DNA of 64,000 nt, taken from NCBI GenBank assembly GCA_032821775.1, contig JAVLRN010000009.1:744001-808000 (forward strand), read 5' to 3'. The translations under genes and the position numbers were made by a program. The DNA is from Sanguinoderma infundibulare (lineage: Eukaryota > Basidiomycota > Agaricomycetes > Polyporales > Polyporaceae). Each line of letters starts with the position of its first letter. The first letter of the stretch is position 1. Positions 32,663 to 48,838 of this stretch are shown here, piece after piece. A model generated the notes under the pieces. It made no database searches, had not been told where the DNA came from, and worked only from the letters and a program-made list of their open reading frames with translations.

Positions 32663-35201
32663 GGCGGATTAGCGTGAGTGAGTCGTTGGTTGAAAACGGG
32701 GCTGGGGCTGTTTTGGGGTCAGGGAGTGAGTTAAATAGGCTGGGAGGGGCTAGGATATGCGACACATACCGTTGCAAGGAGACGAGCGATCGAGCAACGG
32801 CCATGGGCCATGGATCCACTGCGGCTTAAAAGAGAGCCACGGCAGTGACGTCAGACATCCCCCGGGTCCCTCCTTCCATTTACGTCATTCAACGCTTGCG
32901 GATAGACGCCCGAGGATAAACCGTGGGAGACAGGCGGATGGCTGCGGCATGGGCGATGGCTGTCCACACTCTCCCTGTCTCTCCGGCCCTCGCCCTCCCT
33001 CGCCCGCAATCCGCTATCGATCCCCCAAGAATGCGATGCCATCCCGCAGCCACACCCCCACAACACTTCAACCTGAGCTCACCGCCCCTACATTGCGGAA
33101 AGCTGTGTGGTCTCTTGCGCTCTAATCTTCGGTGCATGTTCGGTGCGTTCTACACCCACCTTGGACGCCCGATGAACGCGCAGATGACTGCGCCAAAATG
33201 AATCTTCGTCAGTTTCAACTCTCCGTAAATGGCCTGTGCTCCATTTTCCTTGGCACGGGCCAGTGCAAGCCGCATCCCGCACGGCGGGCCGCACCATCTG
33301 GGGCCTGCGGTTTAAGTTTGGTAAGTACTCCTAGCCCCTGGGCTATGAACATGAGCTTACACATCCGGAGATAGCGAACCAGCGATGCTACGTCGTCGTA
33401 TTCGGCATCAACACGATCATTGAGGACGGGATACTCGTCCAGCACGTGAGCATCCTCGCGTGACAGGGTGTCACGCGAGGAGCCACAACCGCCGTCCTCC
33501 CAAGTTTAACGCACCCCAAGCACTCCGGGCGCGGTCCCCTCCACGCAGCCCCCTCGCGCTTCCCAACCACCAAAGAGCCTCTCATCGAGTAGGTTCGCCT
33601 CCTAGGTGCGCGCTCGCGGTGCAGTTGCCCGGTATCCCAGTTGACGCGACGCTCGATACAGTGTTACCCGAGGTCTCGCGCGAGTCGACGCTGAAGGGCT
33701 CATGCACATCCTCCATATTGGCATCCCGCTCCCGGTCCGTCAAGTGCCGGCGCCACTGGTCCTGGACAGTCTGGCAAACGCGCGCCTGTCACCCATCCAG
33801 ATCGAGCAGGTCGAGGTCGCGATCCGTCCGCCGCCTATGCCCATGTCCCCACCGTGAGGTTACGTCGCCGTGTGCACACTCTCACACGTGTCTGGGTGGA
33901 CGCAACCCAGTGGAAGCGGAAGCGGGCCCGGCCATCAAAATAGTGCAGCTCCGGTCATTCGAACGAGCTTAGCTCACCACTCCCCTTCTTGGTCGATGCA
34001 AACTTGCGTTACATCTCATAATCAGTACTATCTCTTCTCCGGTCCCCGTTTGAGCTACTCGGAACGTCTCACTGAACCGGTGAACGTCATGGCCGTACGG
34101 GTTCACACTTCTTCCCCGTTCGGCCCAGCTCAACCTCCTAAGGCTCTCCCTTCCATGTGAGTTCCCAACGTTCTCGAACAGTGCTCCTTGAGCTCTCATT
34201 TTCAAACTCATGTGCCTCGTTCTCAGAATCTAGACGGGGCCCATGCGTGCGCTCATGCACCGCGATATGCAATCCGCGTTGTCTACGTCTTGTCTCTGAC
34301 CCTACAGGAGATTGCGTATCGAGAACGCGCCTTCTACACGCGACTCGCAGCAGTCGGTACCGTAACCAACGGCCCGACTGAATGCCATCTCGCCTTTCAC
34401 GCTTCAAACCTATAAGGAGTTTTTCTATGGCAGTAACGTTTTGACGGTCGCGACCGCATCCGGTGCGCTTTGTCCTATTTACCTTTATGCATTTACCCGG
34501 TGCTTTGATTAACTGCCTTGCGCCACATCGTTATTGATATCCTCCAGGCCGGCAGTGTTGGCAGCGGATGCATTCTCTGATGACCCTGTAGGCGCGTTGA
34601 AACCACGTTTGCATGATGCAGATGGGAGAGGACGGGGGTGCTGCGAGAACGTTGAAGGCCGCGGATGACGAAACCGGTATGATATCCACTCGGTCATTAT
34701 TCATATCCCCGCTCGCGATCTCCTTTGTATCGGATCCTAACCGTCGCGTGCATTCAGAAAGCCCTGATGGTATTATGCACCGCGATCGCATTGACGACCC
34801 AAGCGGTTCGCCCTCTTTGAGCATCCTCCGGCACCAAGGCACCACGAACAATAGCTCTCTCGCTTTCTCTTGTCGCCCTTATGAATGCTGCTGCTCGATC
34901 TGGCAGGACGTTAAAGTGGAAGCCACATCCGGCTCCCGTGTCTCTCGTCCTGGCTTGACTGGTCCTTCTGCTTTTCTAAGGACCGCCCGCGGATCGCTTT
35001 CCTTTGGCCCCAGCGTCCTTTTGGCTGCCACACGGCCACACGGTTGAGGTGCACGTAGCAAAGCGTCGCCTGTCCGTTCGCATATAAACCTCCGTTCTCC
35101 CTAGCTCGTGCGCAGGTTATTACGCTCCACCCTTGATCATCTACCACCACTCGCACTTTCTCCACGCCACTTGCCCTGCCGATACCTCGCTATCGTTTGC
35201 G
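32663..35201. other. 2.5-kb region with no intact gene
   Basis: Lies upstream of the SUR7/PalI-type gene and of the disordered-protein gene (divergent). Apart from a possible coding remnant at 33375-33857 (listed separately), ORFs are short and compositionally random. No repeats or RNA genes seen. Confidence 0.4.
33375..33857 (+). pseudogene. Possible decayed gene fragment
   Basis: Two protein-like stretches can be spliced. The first is 33375-33445 (reading YVVVFGINTIIEDGILVQH). After an intron 33446-33624 (GTGAGC...GCAG) the second starts at 33625 and reads LPGIPVDATLDTVLPEVSRE. The frame then breaks by one base at about 33697 and resumes as LMHILHIGIPLPVRQVPAPL, then VLDSLANARLSPIQIEQVEV, ending at a TGA at 33855-33857. 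The resumed part looks coding. Family not recognised. A frameshifted remnant, a sequencing error in a real gene, or chance are all possible. Confidence 0.3.
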
Positions 35202-37094
35202 ATGAAGCGAAGCATATCATCGTCTGCTCTCCAGCGGGTGCGGAAGCTCTCAGACGCCGTCCTGTAGGCAGCCACTTTCCCTCGTGTTGTGAACACGCCG
35301 CCTCAGCATATTACTAACAAACCACACAGGGACTTCGTGCAATCCGCCACAGCACCCAAGCCCGATAACACTCAAGACGATGCCTCCTTCGATTACGGCG
35401 GGAGAGGCAGGCGCCACGGTAAGGCCCAAGAACCCGAGCTGCTCCGCACGCTCTCGCACCGGAACATTTCCAAGGTCGACATCCGGCCTTACTCGCGTAT
35501 TGACCCCTCCGACTCGACCCTCAACCTGTATGTTGGAGGCGGCGTCATGAAGGACAACGGCGAGCCTCGCTTCAGCACAGAGACGGAGCTGCGGTCGCGG
35601 TTCAGCGTGGACAGTGATGTCCTGTTCATGGCCTCGGGCCGCGGAAGGAAGGCTGATAAGAAGGCGCCCAACGAGAGGAGCGCGAAGAAGGCCACGAAGA
35701 AGGCAGCGACGGCGCCCCAGACGAAGCGGCCGGAGGTACCTCTGCGTCCGACCGGGGAGGATTTACTGTCGGACCTCCTTGGGGTAAAGAACGCCCAAGG
35801 CCTGGCCCCACCCCCAGCGTGTGCGGTTAGGGAGCGTGAGGAAGAGAGGAGGCAAAGGCACCTGCCCGCAAGGAGGAGCGAGGAGTCGGTCCACCGGAGG
35901 ATGGTGGAAGAGGGCTTGCCTCGTCGTGGCCGCAGTTTGCGCGAGAAGGCCCCCAGCCCGAATCCCGACGACGACGAAGTCGGGCCCCCGGTGCCCCCAA
36001 AGGACCACGTGCCGAAGATGTTCAGCCCGTTTGCCAACATCGGGCGTAAGGTCCAACCGACCGGGAACCCTGAGCCACGCCCTGGCGAGGGTGCACATCT
36101 TACACGAGGCGCATCCACCAAGTCTGCCCCTGCGGGCACGGTCGGGGTGTCCAGGATCGTCCCGCCTGTTCGACGACAGGGCACGTCGGATGATCGTAAA
36201 CCGGAGCGATCTGTTCACGCACAAGCACCGAAGACGACCGACGCACTCCGCCGAATTTCGTCGTCCAGCGACTTGACCTCCCACGCACCCACACGTTTCC
36301 TCTACCACGTCCGCTCTCGTGCTGCGGACGTGCGGAACGCGCGCCATGTCCGTCCAGACGAGCGCGAGCCGCAGCGCGGACAAGCGACCCCCCAAAAAGA
36401 TCCTCGTTCATACAAGCCCGAGGCGCCGAGGTCGCGCCAGCCTACCAGGACTCCTCCCGGGCCGGCCCCCAGAGCTCCCCTCCCTCCCAGACCCGACGCG
36501 TACCTGCCAGGACCTCGCCACAAGAAGCGCCCGAGCGAGATGGACATCCCGCGCGACGTCTATCCCGAGGACGACCAATTCTCTGCCTCGCGCCGGTCCT
36601 CCGAGCAGCCTACCACGCGCACGGCGCAGAGGCTGCGCGAGAGGGATTCCCAGGCCACGCTGGATTCCGAGGCCACGCTGGTTTCCCCGGCTCCTGCCCC
36701 GTCGCCCGCCATGATCGCGAAGCTCCAGGCCGCGCTCCGCGTCAAGGACGTTTCCTCGCCCCGGACTGTCAAGGCCACCATCGTGCCCCCGCGGGCGAAG
36801 GAGCGACCGGTCTCGTCCGAGAGCGAGGTCGTCGTCATCGCGCCCTACATGTTCGAGCATGACATCCCCATCCCCGTCAAGACCCCGCCGGCCTCGGTCA
36901 CCCCCCTCACCTGGAAGAGCCTCGAGAGAAAGCACGTCGAGAGCTTCGGCCGCGGCGGTCCGTGGTCCCCCAAGCGGGACACGTACCAGAAGGAGCAGCT
37001 CGCATTCGCGGTCAGGGAGCCCGAGTCTGTCCGACCGCTCGCCATCCGCAAGAGTTCTGGGAGGATGCGGGCGGAGAGGCGTTTGAATGCCTGA
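35202..37094 (+). CDS. Basic, proline-rich, largely disordered protein of unknown function
   Basis: Two exons, 35202-35263 and 35330-37094, about 608 aa. The intron has a perfect TACTAAC branch site 16 nt before its 3' end. The first exon encodes MKRSISSSALQRVRKLSDAV. Without splicing the large ORF has no ATG near its start, so this start is well supported. The rest is rich in Arg, Pro, Ser and Lys, with charged clusters (KKAPNERSAKKATKKAA), poly-Pro motifs (GPPVPPKDHVPKMFSPFA) and a more ordered C-terminal block (VVVIAPYMFEHDIPIPV, then LTWKSLERKHVESFGRGG). There is no membrane segment or catalytic motif. PVPPK-type sites suggest SH3 binding (inference). The family is unknown to me. Confidence 0.75.
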
Positions 37095-37708
37095 AACCCG
37101 CTTCGGACGGTCGCCTCGCCTTTTCATTTCTCGCCTCGGCGACGCCTCACATCGCCTGTTCCCGCATCAGCAACACGACACCAATTTCCGACGACATCGT
37201 ACAGGTCTCTCGCGCGCTCTCTCTGTGACCGCATCATAGAAGCAACACATGCTCACCCACACGTTCTTTCTCCACCCCGTTCCTATCATCTATCTATGAC
37301 CGACAACTCGGAAGTCATTTCGTGAGTCGTATCTCGCCGCGATCCCTCGCGACCTACGACACGACTTCGACTTCGTTTCTCGGTTGTAACGCCATTATTT
37401 ATGTCTCGATCCACACCACTCACTGCTCGGGCGCAGCACACACTCCTTGTAAGTCGCACCCTCCCCCTCTTTTCGTGTCTTATTAGTGTAGCGATATCAC
37501 GACCACGTTATGTAGATTCGTATATATCACGCTATTTATTCCCGCGTGACCCATCGATGTTCGTCTCCAACGCAGTTATTGGCTTTGTCGTGTACGCTGT
37601 GGCTGCGGGCACTGCGAGAGCATCCGCTTGAGTGCGCATCATGAAAGCAAATGGTATAGCAAGATCGTCTAACAAGACAGCACATACGCATCCAAGCGCA
37701 CGACAGCA
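37095..37708. other. Convergent intergenic region
   Basis: Between the 3' ends of the disordered-protein gene and the TAPT1 gene, presumably both 3' UTRs. It is CT- and AT-rich. No coding signal seen. Confidence 0.5.
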
Positions 37709-40177
37709 TCACCAAATCCGCTTCACCATCGTAAACCTCGTGATCTCCTCCAGCGGCAGTCTCTTCCTCTTCCCCCCATCTTTGTCTCCGTCCCCGGGCT
37801 TCCGCTCGCCGATCTCCGCAACAGGGTTCGCATCGTCTCGCCTGTTGTCGAGCAGAGTCTTCAACTCCTTGTTGTACCTCTACAAACACGGACAGACGTC
37901 GTGAGAGGGCGCTGCAAGAGTCGATGGCTACGTGGAAGGCGTACCTGCTCCTCCTTACCCTCGCCAATGGGGTCGCGGCCAAAGTCGTTGACACGATCGG
38001 CCTCCTCGCGCGCCTCCATGCCTGCGCGCCGGCGGGTGGCGTACGTGAGCAGCTGCACGCCGAGGATGATCTTAATGACCAAGAAGCTATCGCCGCCCAT
38101 CATTAAACGTTTTCAGTAGGCACGGAGACTCAGGCGGACTCACCAGCCCCAGCACAAGAATGCGAGTGCGCTCCACTTTGCGATGTTGGTCCAGTCGTCT
38201 GGGGTGTACTCCTGCCATGAACGCGTCCACAGCGGTGACTCGTCTGCGTGCATCGAGATGAGGAGGCCCACGGATTGAGAGCCGATGAGGACGGCGAGGA
38301 CGGCGAGGGGCAACGAGGCGAAACCGAGTCTCCGAGCGACAAGCGGCGCCTGGTCGACATATGTGTGCTGCGTCGCGTGCGTAAGTTGGCTATGAACTAG
38401 TTGCACAGCGGAATCATGGACATACCTTTCGCACCCCGCGTCGGCCAACAGCGCTTCCGCTCGCGAGGTCGCGACACAGGACGTCCGTGTAACGCTCGTA
38501 CACAGACGGCCGAATGTGGTTGAACTTGGTAATAAAGGCATGCTTCAGCCAGTCGACCAGCGTCTCGGAGGCCATCACTGCCAGGACCGGCTGCAGGGAA
38601 TGTTAACCTTGGCACGCTGAGGAAGAACGCATCTCGACACGAACGTAGGATATTGTCCACAGCACGTTGTTCCCGCGGAACCACCCGAAGCTCTTTGGCA
38701 ACGCGAACCCCTCGCTGAAGTTGAACGTCGAGCCGGAGAGTTCTATCAAGTTGCGGAAGGCGACGACGAGGAGCATCAAGGCGAGCGTAAAACGTTCGAC
38801 GATATCTGCGAAACTGCGTGAGTCGTGCTGATGCACGATATCACGGCTGGAACGTAGCGCAACACACCTGCGCAGGTAATCTGGAACAGATTGTCTTTCT
38901 CGAACTTCTTGAAGACACTGCCTTTTATCTCGACAAACTGGTTGGACACCAGCAGAGTTAAAAGCGCGTTGTCATATGAATTTACTGCGACGTTCAATGA
39001 GATCATCTGGTAAATCATGACGAGAGCGTGTGCAACTGGGACGATGTCAGCAACCAGCTTTTGCAGTACAGAGTCTCACGACCCACCGGTGTAGAATACA
39101 GCAAGCAAGAAGTAGAGGAATGGGCGCAGCGTGTGCGATGTAGGCCGCTTTCTATGTGAGATGACCTCCAGGGTCGAGCGAGAGAACAAGCAGTCGATGA
39201 TGTCTTGACCGATGGAAGCACATAGTCGGTCTGCAATCTGGAGAATTTTGTAAATGTCGGTCAGGAAGACAGTGGAATATGAATGAAGGTATGAGGCATA
39301 CTTCGAGTGCGTTGAATATGACATACAATTTGATGGTGTCTTGCCCGCGGATGAAATGATACAGCTTGCTCGCGTCGGTCAAGGGCGCCAAGATGACCAT
39401 AGAAACGACAAGAAGTAATGCACGGAGAATGTCAGCCTTCTGTGAAGGTGGTAGGGGTGGAGGGCTACGTGAGAAGGTGTTGGCGAGCAAGCGCCAGAGG
39501 GCTAGCGCGAAACGGATGGGGAGGATAGTGAAGGTGTACATGAACGAGTCAAGACAGACAATGAACCCGAAGAGGAATATCTATGAGGGTGTTAGGGTTA
39601 ATGGGCGGAGCATAACTGAAGCGAGGTGAATGGGACTAACCTTCTCGAGGGCAATGGGCATACTCAAGAAGTTGCTCACTCGCTCCCACTTGAGCTCCTG
39701 ATGGGAGTCGAAGTCTGTGGCAAGGAGTTCTTCGCGCAGGTAGTCCCAGAGAGAAAAAGGAGGTTGGTACGGAGATTCAAGGCTCGGGAACGGGGGTAGA
39801 GGAGTCGACAAAGGCGACGTCGGTTGGAGAGGCGGGGAAGGAGATATTGGTGTCGGAGGAAGGGACGCATATGTCAAAGGAGGGCGTGGGCCGTCCGGAG
39901 AGTCAGGTTCATGGTCGTGTGGGGTGAAGGAGTTGTCAATTGCGGAGTAGGTGAAGGTTGTGTCCTCCTCTGGATGGAAGTCGTCGTGGGTTTGGTTGGG
40001 GGAGAAGCCATACGTTTCGTCGCTGGAGACGGAGGAGCCGCGGTGCCGAGACTTGACGGTAGTCGATGTTCCTGCAGCAGCGTGAAGTTTGGGATTCCAT
40101 CGCACGCCGGTAGCTGCGGAAGCAGAGAAGTATCTCCTAACGCGCTTTCTTTTAGGTGAACGCGAGACTTGAGGCAT
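37709..40177 (-). CDS. EMP65: TAPT1/Emp65-family membrane protein
   Basis: Member of the eukaryotic TAPT1 (DUF747) family, ER/cilium-base membrane proteins; yeast Emp65 works with Slp1 in ER protein homeostasis. Nine exons: 40177-39641, 39580-39302, 39237-39087, 39035-38868, 38805-38645, 38590-38426, 38367-38144, 38086-37945, 37879-37709; about 665 aa. A disordered Pro/Ser N-terminus of about 140 residues precedes the family core: WDYLREELLATDFDSHQELK, WERVSNFLSMPIALEKIFLF, YTFTILPIRFALALWRLL, LRALLLVVSMVILAPL and FNALEIADRLCASIGQDI. The most diagnostic part is VAVNSYDNALLTLLVSNQFV followed by EIKGSVFKKFEKDNLFQITC and ADIVERFTL. Multiple hydrophobic helices follow and a Lys/Arg-rich tail ends the protein. 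The true ATG is at 40177; an in-frame TTG lies 18 bp upstream. It is divergent from the short F-box-like gene (299 bp). Confidence 0.92.
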
Positions 40178-40476
40178 GCTCGAGGACGGAGACAAGAATT
40201 AGATGGTCTGCGACAAGACGGGTGAGCGTAGCGGCCCCGGAATTTGGAAAGAGCAACACGTACCCCGCTCTTATGCTTATGTCCTCTTCCACAAGTCGAG
40301 GTGCAGACTGGCGGGAACGGGGGGATGGAGAATGGGAGGAGCGAGAAGGCGAGAACAGCGAGCGCGGCGCAGTTGCCAAAACGCGGCTGGCCGTTGACGG
40401 GGGAATAGATCATCTAATCTTATCTCACCCATCATACCCTCGAGCTTAGTTCTTACACTGACCCTAGACGTCGACC

Positions 40477-40992
40477 ATGTTGGGCCCCATCCCGGACAAC
40501 CTTTCGGACGTCGATCACTTCGAATTCCACACTTTCATCTGGGGAATCGACAAGGCGAGTGCTTCCTGCATTTCATTGGTTCCTCCTACTCACTTCCCCC
40601 GTATCTAGCAATCTCGTACCGCGTTTGGGGAGTTCTTGGGTAGGTTCAAGAAGCTGCGCTACTTACGCCTCTTCTCTACCATTTCCAACGACTTGGTCCA
40701 CAACCACGACCGACAGGTCAGCCTCATCAAATTCCTCGTCGAACGCTGTCCAACGCTTTGCCAAGCCCTTATAAACGTCGGGATGCATGCCCTTAATTCA
40801 AATAGCAAATGGATAAGTTTCGAGTACGTTTTGGAGGTCCTTGAGGATCACACCTTGAAGGCGAATGCTTCGCAGTCGTCCTCGGGGTCATCACAATCCA
40901 GTGCCCATGAGCCTAATACAGGAATCCAAGAGATGGCCGCGGAATGTTCTAAGCACCGCATTCTTGCTTTGAGGTTATGCATTTACGGATGA
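40477..40992 (+). CDS. Truncated F-box-like paralogue
   Basis: Two exons, 40477-40554 and 40609-40992, about 153 aa, joined by a GC-AG intron (AAG|GCGAGT...CTAG); unspliced, the frame stops. The product aligns with the C-terminal third of the larger gene next door. KKLRYLRLFS matches KKLEALFVYS, LIKFLVERCPTL matches MVKAFAQQCPTL, and SKWISFEYVLEVLED matches DKWITVDDVSKLLED. The N-terminal F-box and the leucine-rich middle are absent. It therefore looks like a partial tandem duplicate that may still be expressed or may be decaying. The downstream stop is shortly after the shared region. Confidence 0.6.
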
Positions 40993-41376
40993 TGTTCCGA
41001 CCGATGATGCTCTGATACGCCCCGTCGACATCCCACTGTATTCGCCATGCCCATCGCGAACATGCTTTCTATCGCTGTCGACATTGTCTTCGGTAGTTTT
41101 GATTGGTCATGCTTGCAGTATGTACGATAGCCGTGTCCTCGGATCTTATCTAATCTATAGATTGTTCCCACAGCTACTAACTGATCTCCTATGGCGAAGT
41201 TTACCTCTGCTGAACAGACTTTCCACGAACCGCTTGCTTCGCAGTCCATACCCGCTCGTCAGAACCACGCTTCGAGTACTCAAACTCGCTTGACAACCTC
41301 TGGCGATGTCCCGTGCCGACAATGCGTCATCTTGTAAGCAGGCAATCCGAGAACAAGGCTACGACTTAAGTCGTTG
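40993..41376. other. Spacer between the two F-box-like paralogues
   Basis: 384 bp, AT-richer. No coding signal beyond short chance frames. It should hold the 3' UTR of the truncated copy and the promoter of the full copy. Confidence 0.45.
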
Positions 41377-43015
41377 ATGGGTCGGCTCACTCCAGCTTCG
41401 GATATGTACAAACGGCCAAACGAACGGCTGAAGGAAGAGTTGAGAGCGTTGGCTCCCTACCTGGTAGGGCTTGATGATTGCAGAAAGCCAACGTTTGCTA
41501 CGTTCGCGAGCGGTGTATTCGTGCCGACCGGTGAGTAGCCAAACCGTACACTTGTCGGAGGAAACGGCCGTGTTAACCTCTGAAGGACAGGTGTGATTCC
41601 ACAGCTTCCAGTCGAGCTCATCCGGGAGATAGTTGTGCTCGCGGACCCTTCGGCGCTCCCTTCCCTCTGTCTCGTGAACAGAGTCTTCAAAGAGCTGGCC
41701 GAGGCGCGCCTCTACAAACACCTGGAGCTCTCCGAAGACTCTCGCGTCGAGCGATGCTTCCGCACGCTCAACCGCTGCCCGGGCCTGTCCAAGCACGTCC
41801 GCCGCTTGGCGATGCATCGAACGCACAATCCTGAAGACCTCCCCGACGCGTACCGCGCCCTTCGCGGCATGGCGAACCTCACGTCCCTTCAGCTCGAGCT
41901 CTGTGGATCGCTGGGCACGCACCTACACGGATCCCAGTTCCGCCTCCTCTTCCTTGTCGTGGTCTGCGATTGGGACCAGGCGTTTGTCGCGTGGCTCGCG
42001 GAGCAAACGGAGCTCCGCTCGCTCGTCTTCTGGGGCCTGCCGGAACCGGGCGTTGACCTCGACGACGCGGCGCTGCCGAAGCTGAACCATGTGGTCGGAG
42101 CAGCGTCTCTCGTGGAGAGACTGGTCCCCGGGCGGCCGGTAAAGGAGGTGCTCGTCAGCTACGCGACTATGAACGCCGCTGTGGAGCCGGCGATAGAGAC
42201 GGTGTGGCATCGGTGTGGGCAATCTGCGGGACCGGTGGAGATTGTGAATGTCGGGAGCGCCGTGCAAGACATGACCGCGACGGACTTTATGCGGTTCCTG
42301 GAGCCTATCCCGGAGTGTCTCCCGGACTTGTTGCTGCTCAACATTCAAGCTCTGAGGAGCAGCATGTCCAAGGTGCGTGTCGGCATTGGCTGTATTCTCT
42401 GTCTGTTTCCATTCAATAATCCAATTTGTATCTCAGGCGGCCTGCGACGATATCTGCGCCATGCTCGGCAAGATGAAGAAGCTCGAGGCCCTGTTCGTCT
42501 ACTCACAACTCTCCGGGGAGCCCGGCTACCTCGAGGATCGCACCCACCAGCGACCGATGGTCAAGGCGTTCGCGCAACAGTGCCCGACCCTCCGGTCCGT
42601 CACGCTCACGCACGACATCTGGGCGTACTGCGACTCGGCGCCGGACAAGTGGATCACGGTCGACGACGTCTCGAAGCTGCTGGAGGACTTCAGGGCGCGA
42701 TGTTCGCCGCAGGACCTGATGTCGCGCGCGATGGGACTCCAGGAGGGCCATCGCGCGCCGCTTACGTTGAAGAACGCGTGCCACCCAGCCTCTGCGTCCA
42801 TCCCGGATAGTCGTTTCGATCTCGATGTCTTGCTGGGCCGTCCGAGAGGGAGGTACCGACCGAGCAGGCGCAAGGCGCTCCCGGTATATGCGCCGCCAGA
42901 CTATACGGTACAGCTTGTGAACGATGATACAGTGGAGTCTATGGCCATAGCGTACAACGCTGCTAGTTCCTTGCTTCGTTCCGTTGGTATATTCGCTCCT
43001 TTGGCGGGTCAATGA
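41377..43015 (+). CDS. F-box-like leucine-rich protein
   Basis: Three exons, 41377-41530, 41591-42372, 42437-43015, about 504 aa. After a 50-residue N-terminal region comes an F-box-like core at about 52-95: VIPQLPVELIREIVVLADPS, then LPSLCLVNRVFKELAEARLY. In fungi such proteins usually link substrates to SCF ubiquitin ligases. Degenerate leucine-rich segments follow (GLSKHVRRLAMH, MANLTSLQLELCGSLGTH, ALPKLNHVVGAASLVERL, LPDLLLLNIQAL, KKLEALFVYSQL). A C-terminal tail has no further repeat. Large diverse F-box families are typical of Agaricomycetes. The start at 41377 is chosen because the long open frame downstream has no ATG until the splice is made. Its substrate is unknown. Confidence 0.78.
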
Positions 43016-43638
43016 TGTGGAGATCTTTCGGTTAAGTTATAACTTATTTCAAGTCCTCTGATAGTCACCCAAAATCGCAGACAATTCCAGTAGTTTCTAG
43101 CTACGTATCCACTAGGAAACATGTTGGGGAACACATTTCAATTCAATTCCACAAACATAGAATACAAAGGGTACACGAACACAAAGCAAGGATACGGAAG
43201 ACTCGTCCAGCGAAAAGTAAGACGCCTCAGCCTTTGAATTGCCCGTCCCTTTGAACGTAACAAGGTGGTAGCCGAACGAGCGATGTCAACGCCGACAGTC
43301 CGGAGACCATCGTGCTCATCTCGCTGCTTGAGTGCTCATCGTAGGCGTTTATGATCGTGGAAGAATCGTCTGAAGTTTGCGGACAGCAGAGTGCGAGCTT
43401 TATAGACCTCTTCGACCTTCCCACGCACAGACCCCTTCAGATGGACGCCTTGGGCGCTCGTGCTGGGACGTCACGCGTCAGACGCGTGACGGACGCGTCA
43501 GTAACGCGTATGTCGCATGTGGCCAGGCTGTGGACCTGTTTCCTCTTCGACTCTCTCTGGCTTTGAACAGACCGTCGTCCGCCACGGCCGTAGACTGAGC
43601 TGAACCAGTCGTGCCTCTAGGCCGTGGTTGAAGCCACG
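43016..43638. other. Intergenic and SMC3 promoter
   Basis: 620 bp after the F-box-like gene. The proximal part is AT-rich (3' UTR). The distal part carries the four MCB-type elements (43473-43509) before SMC3. No coding content. Confidence 0.6.
43473..43509 (+). promoter_or_regulatory. Four clustered MCB elements (ACGCGT) upstream of SMC3
   Basis: ACGCGT occurs at 43473-43478, 43482-43487, 43493-43498 and 43504-43509. Start-to-start spacing is 9, 11 and 11 bp, about one helical turn. The cluster lies 130-166 bp before the SMC3 ATG. ACGCGT is the MluI cell-cycle box bound by MBF/SBF-type factors of the G1/S transition in fungi. Four copies in 37 bp are far above chance. Confidence 0.8.
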
Positions 43639-48838
<5,200 letters not shown>

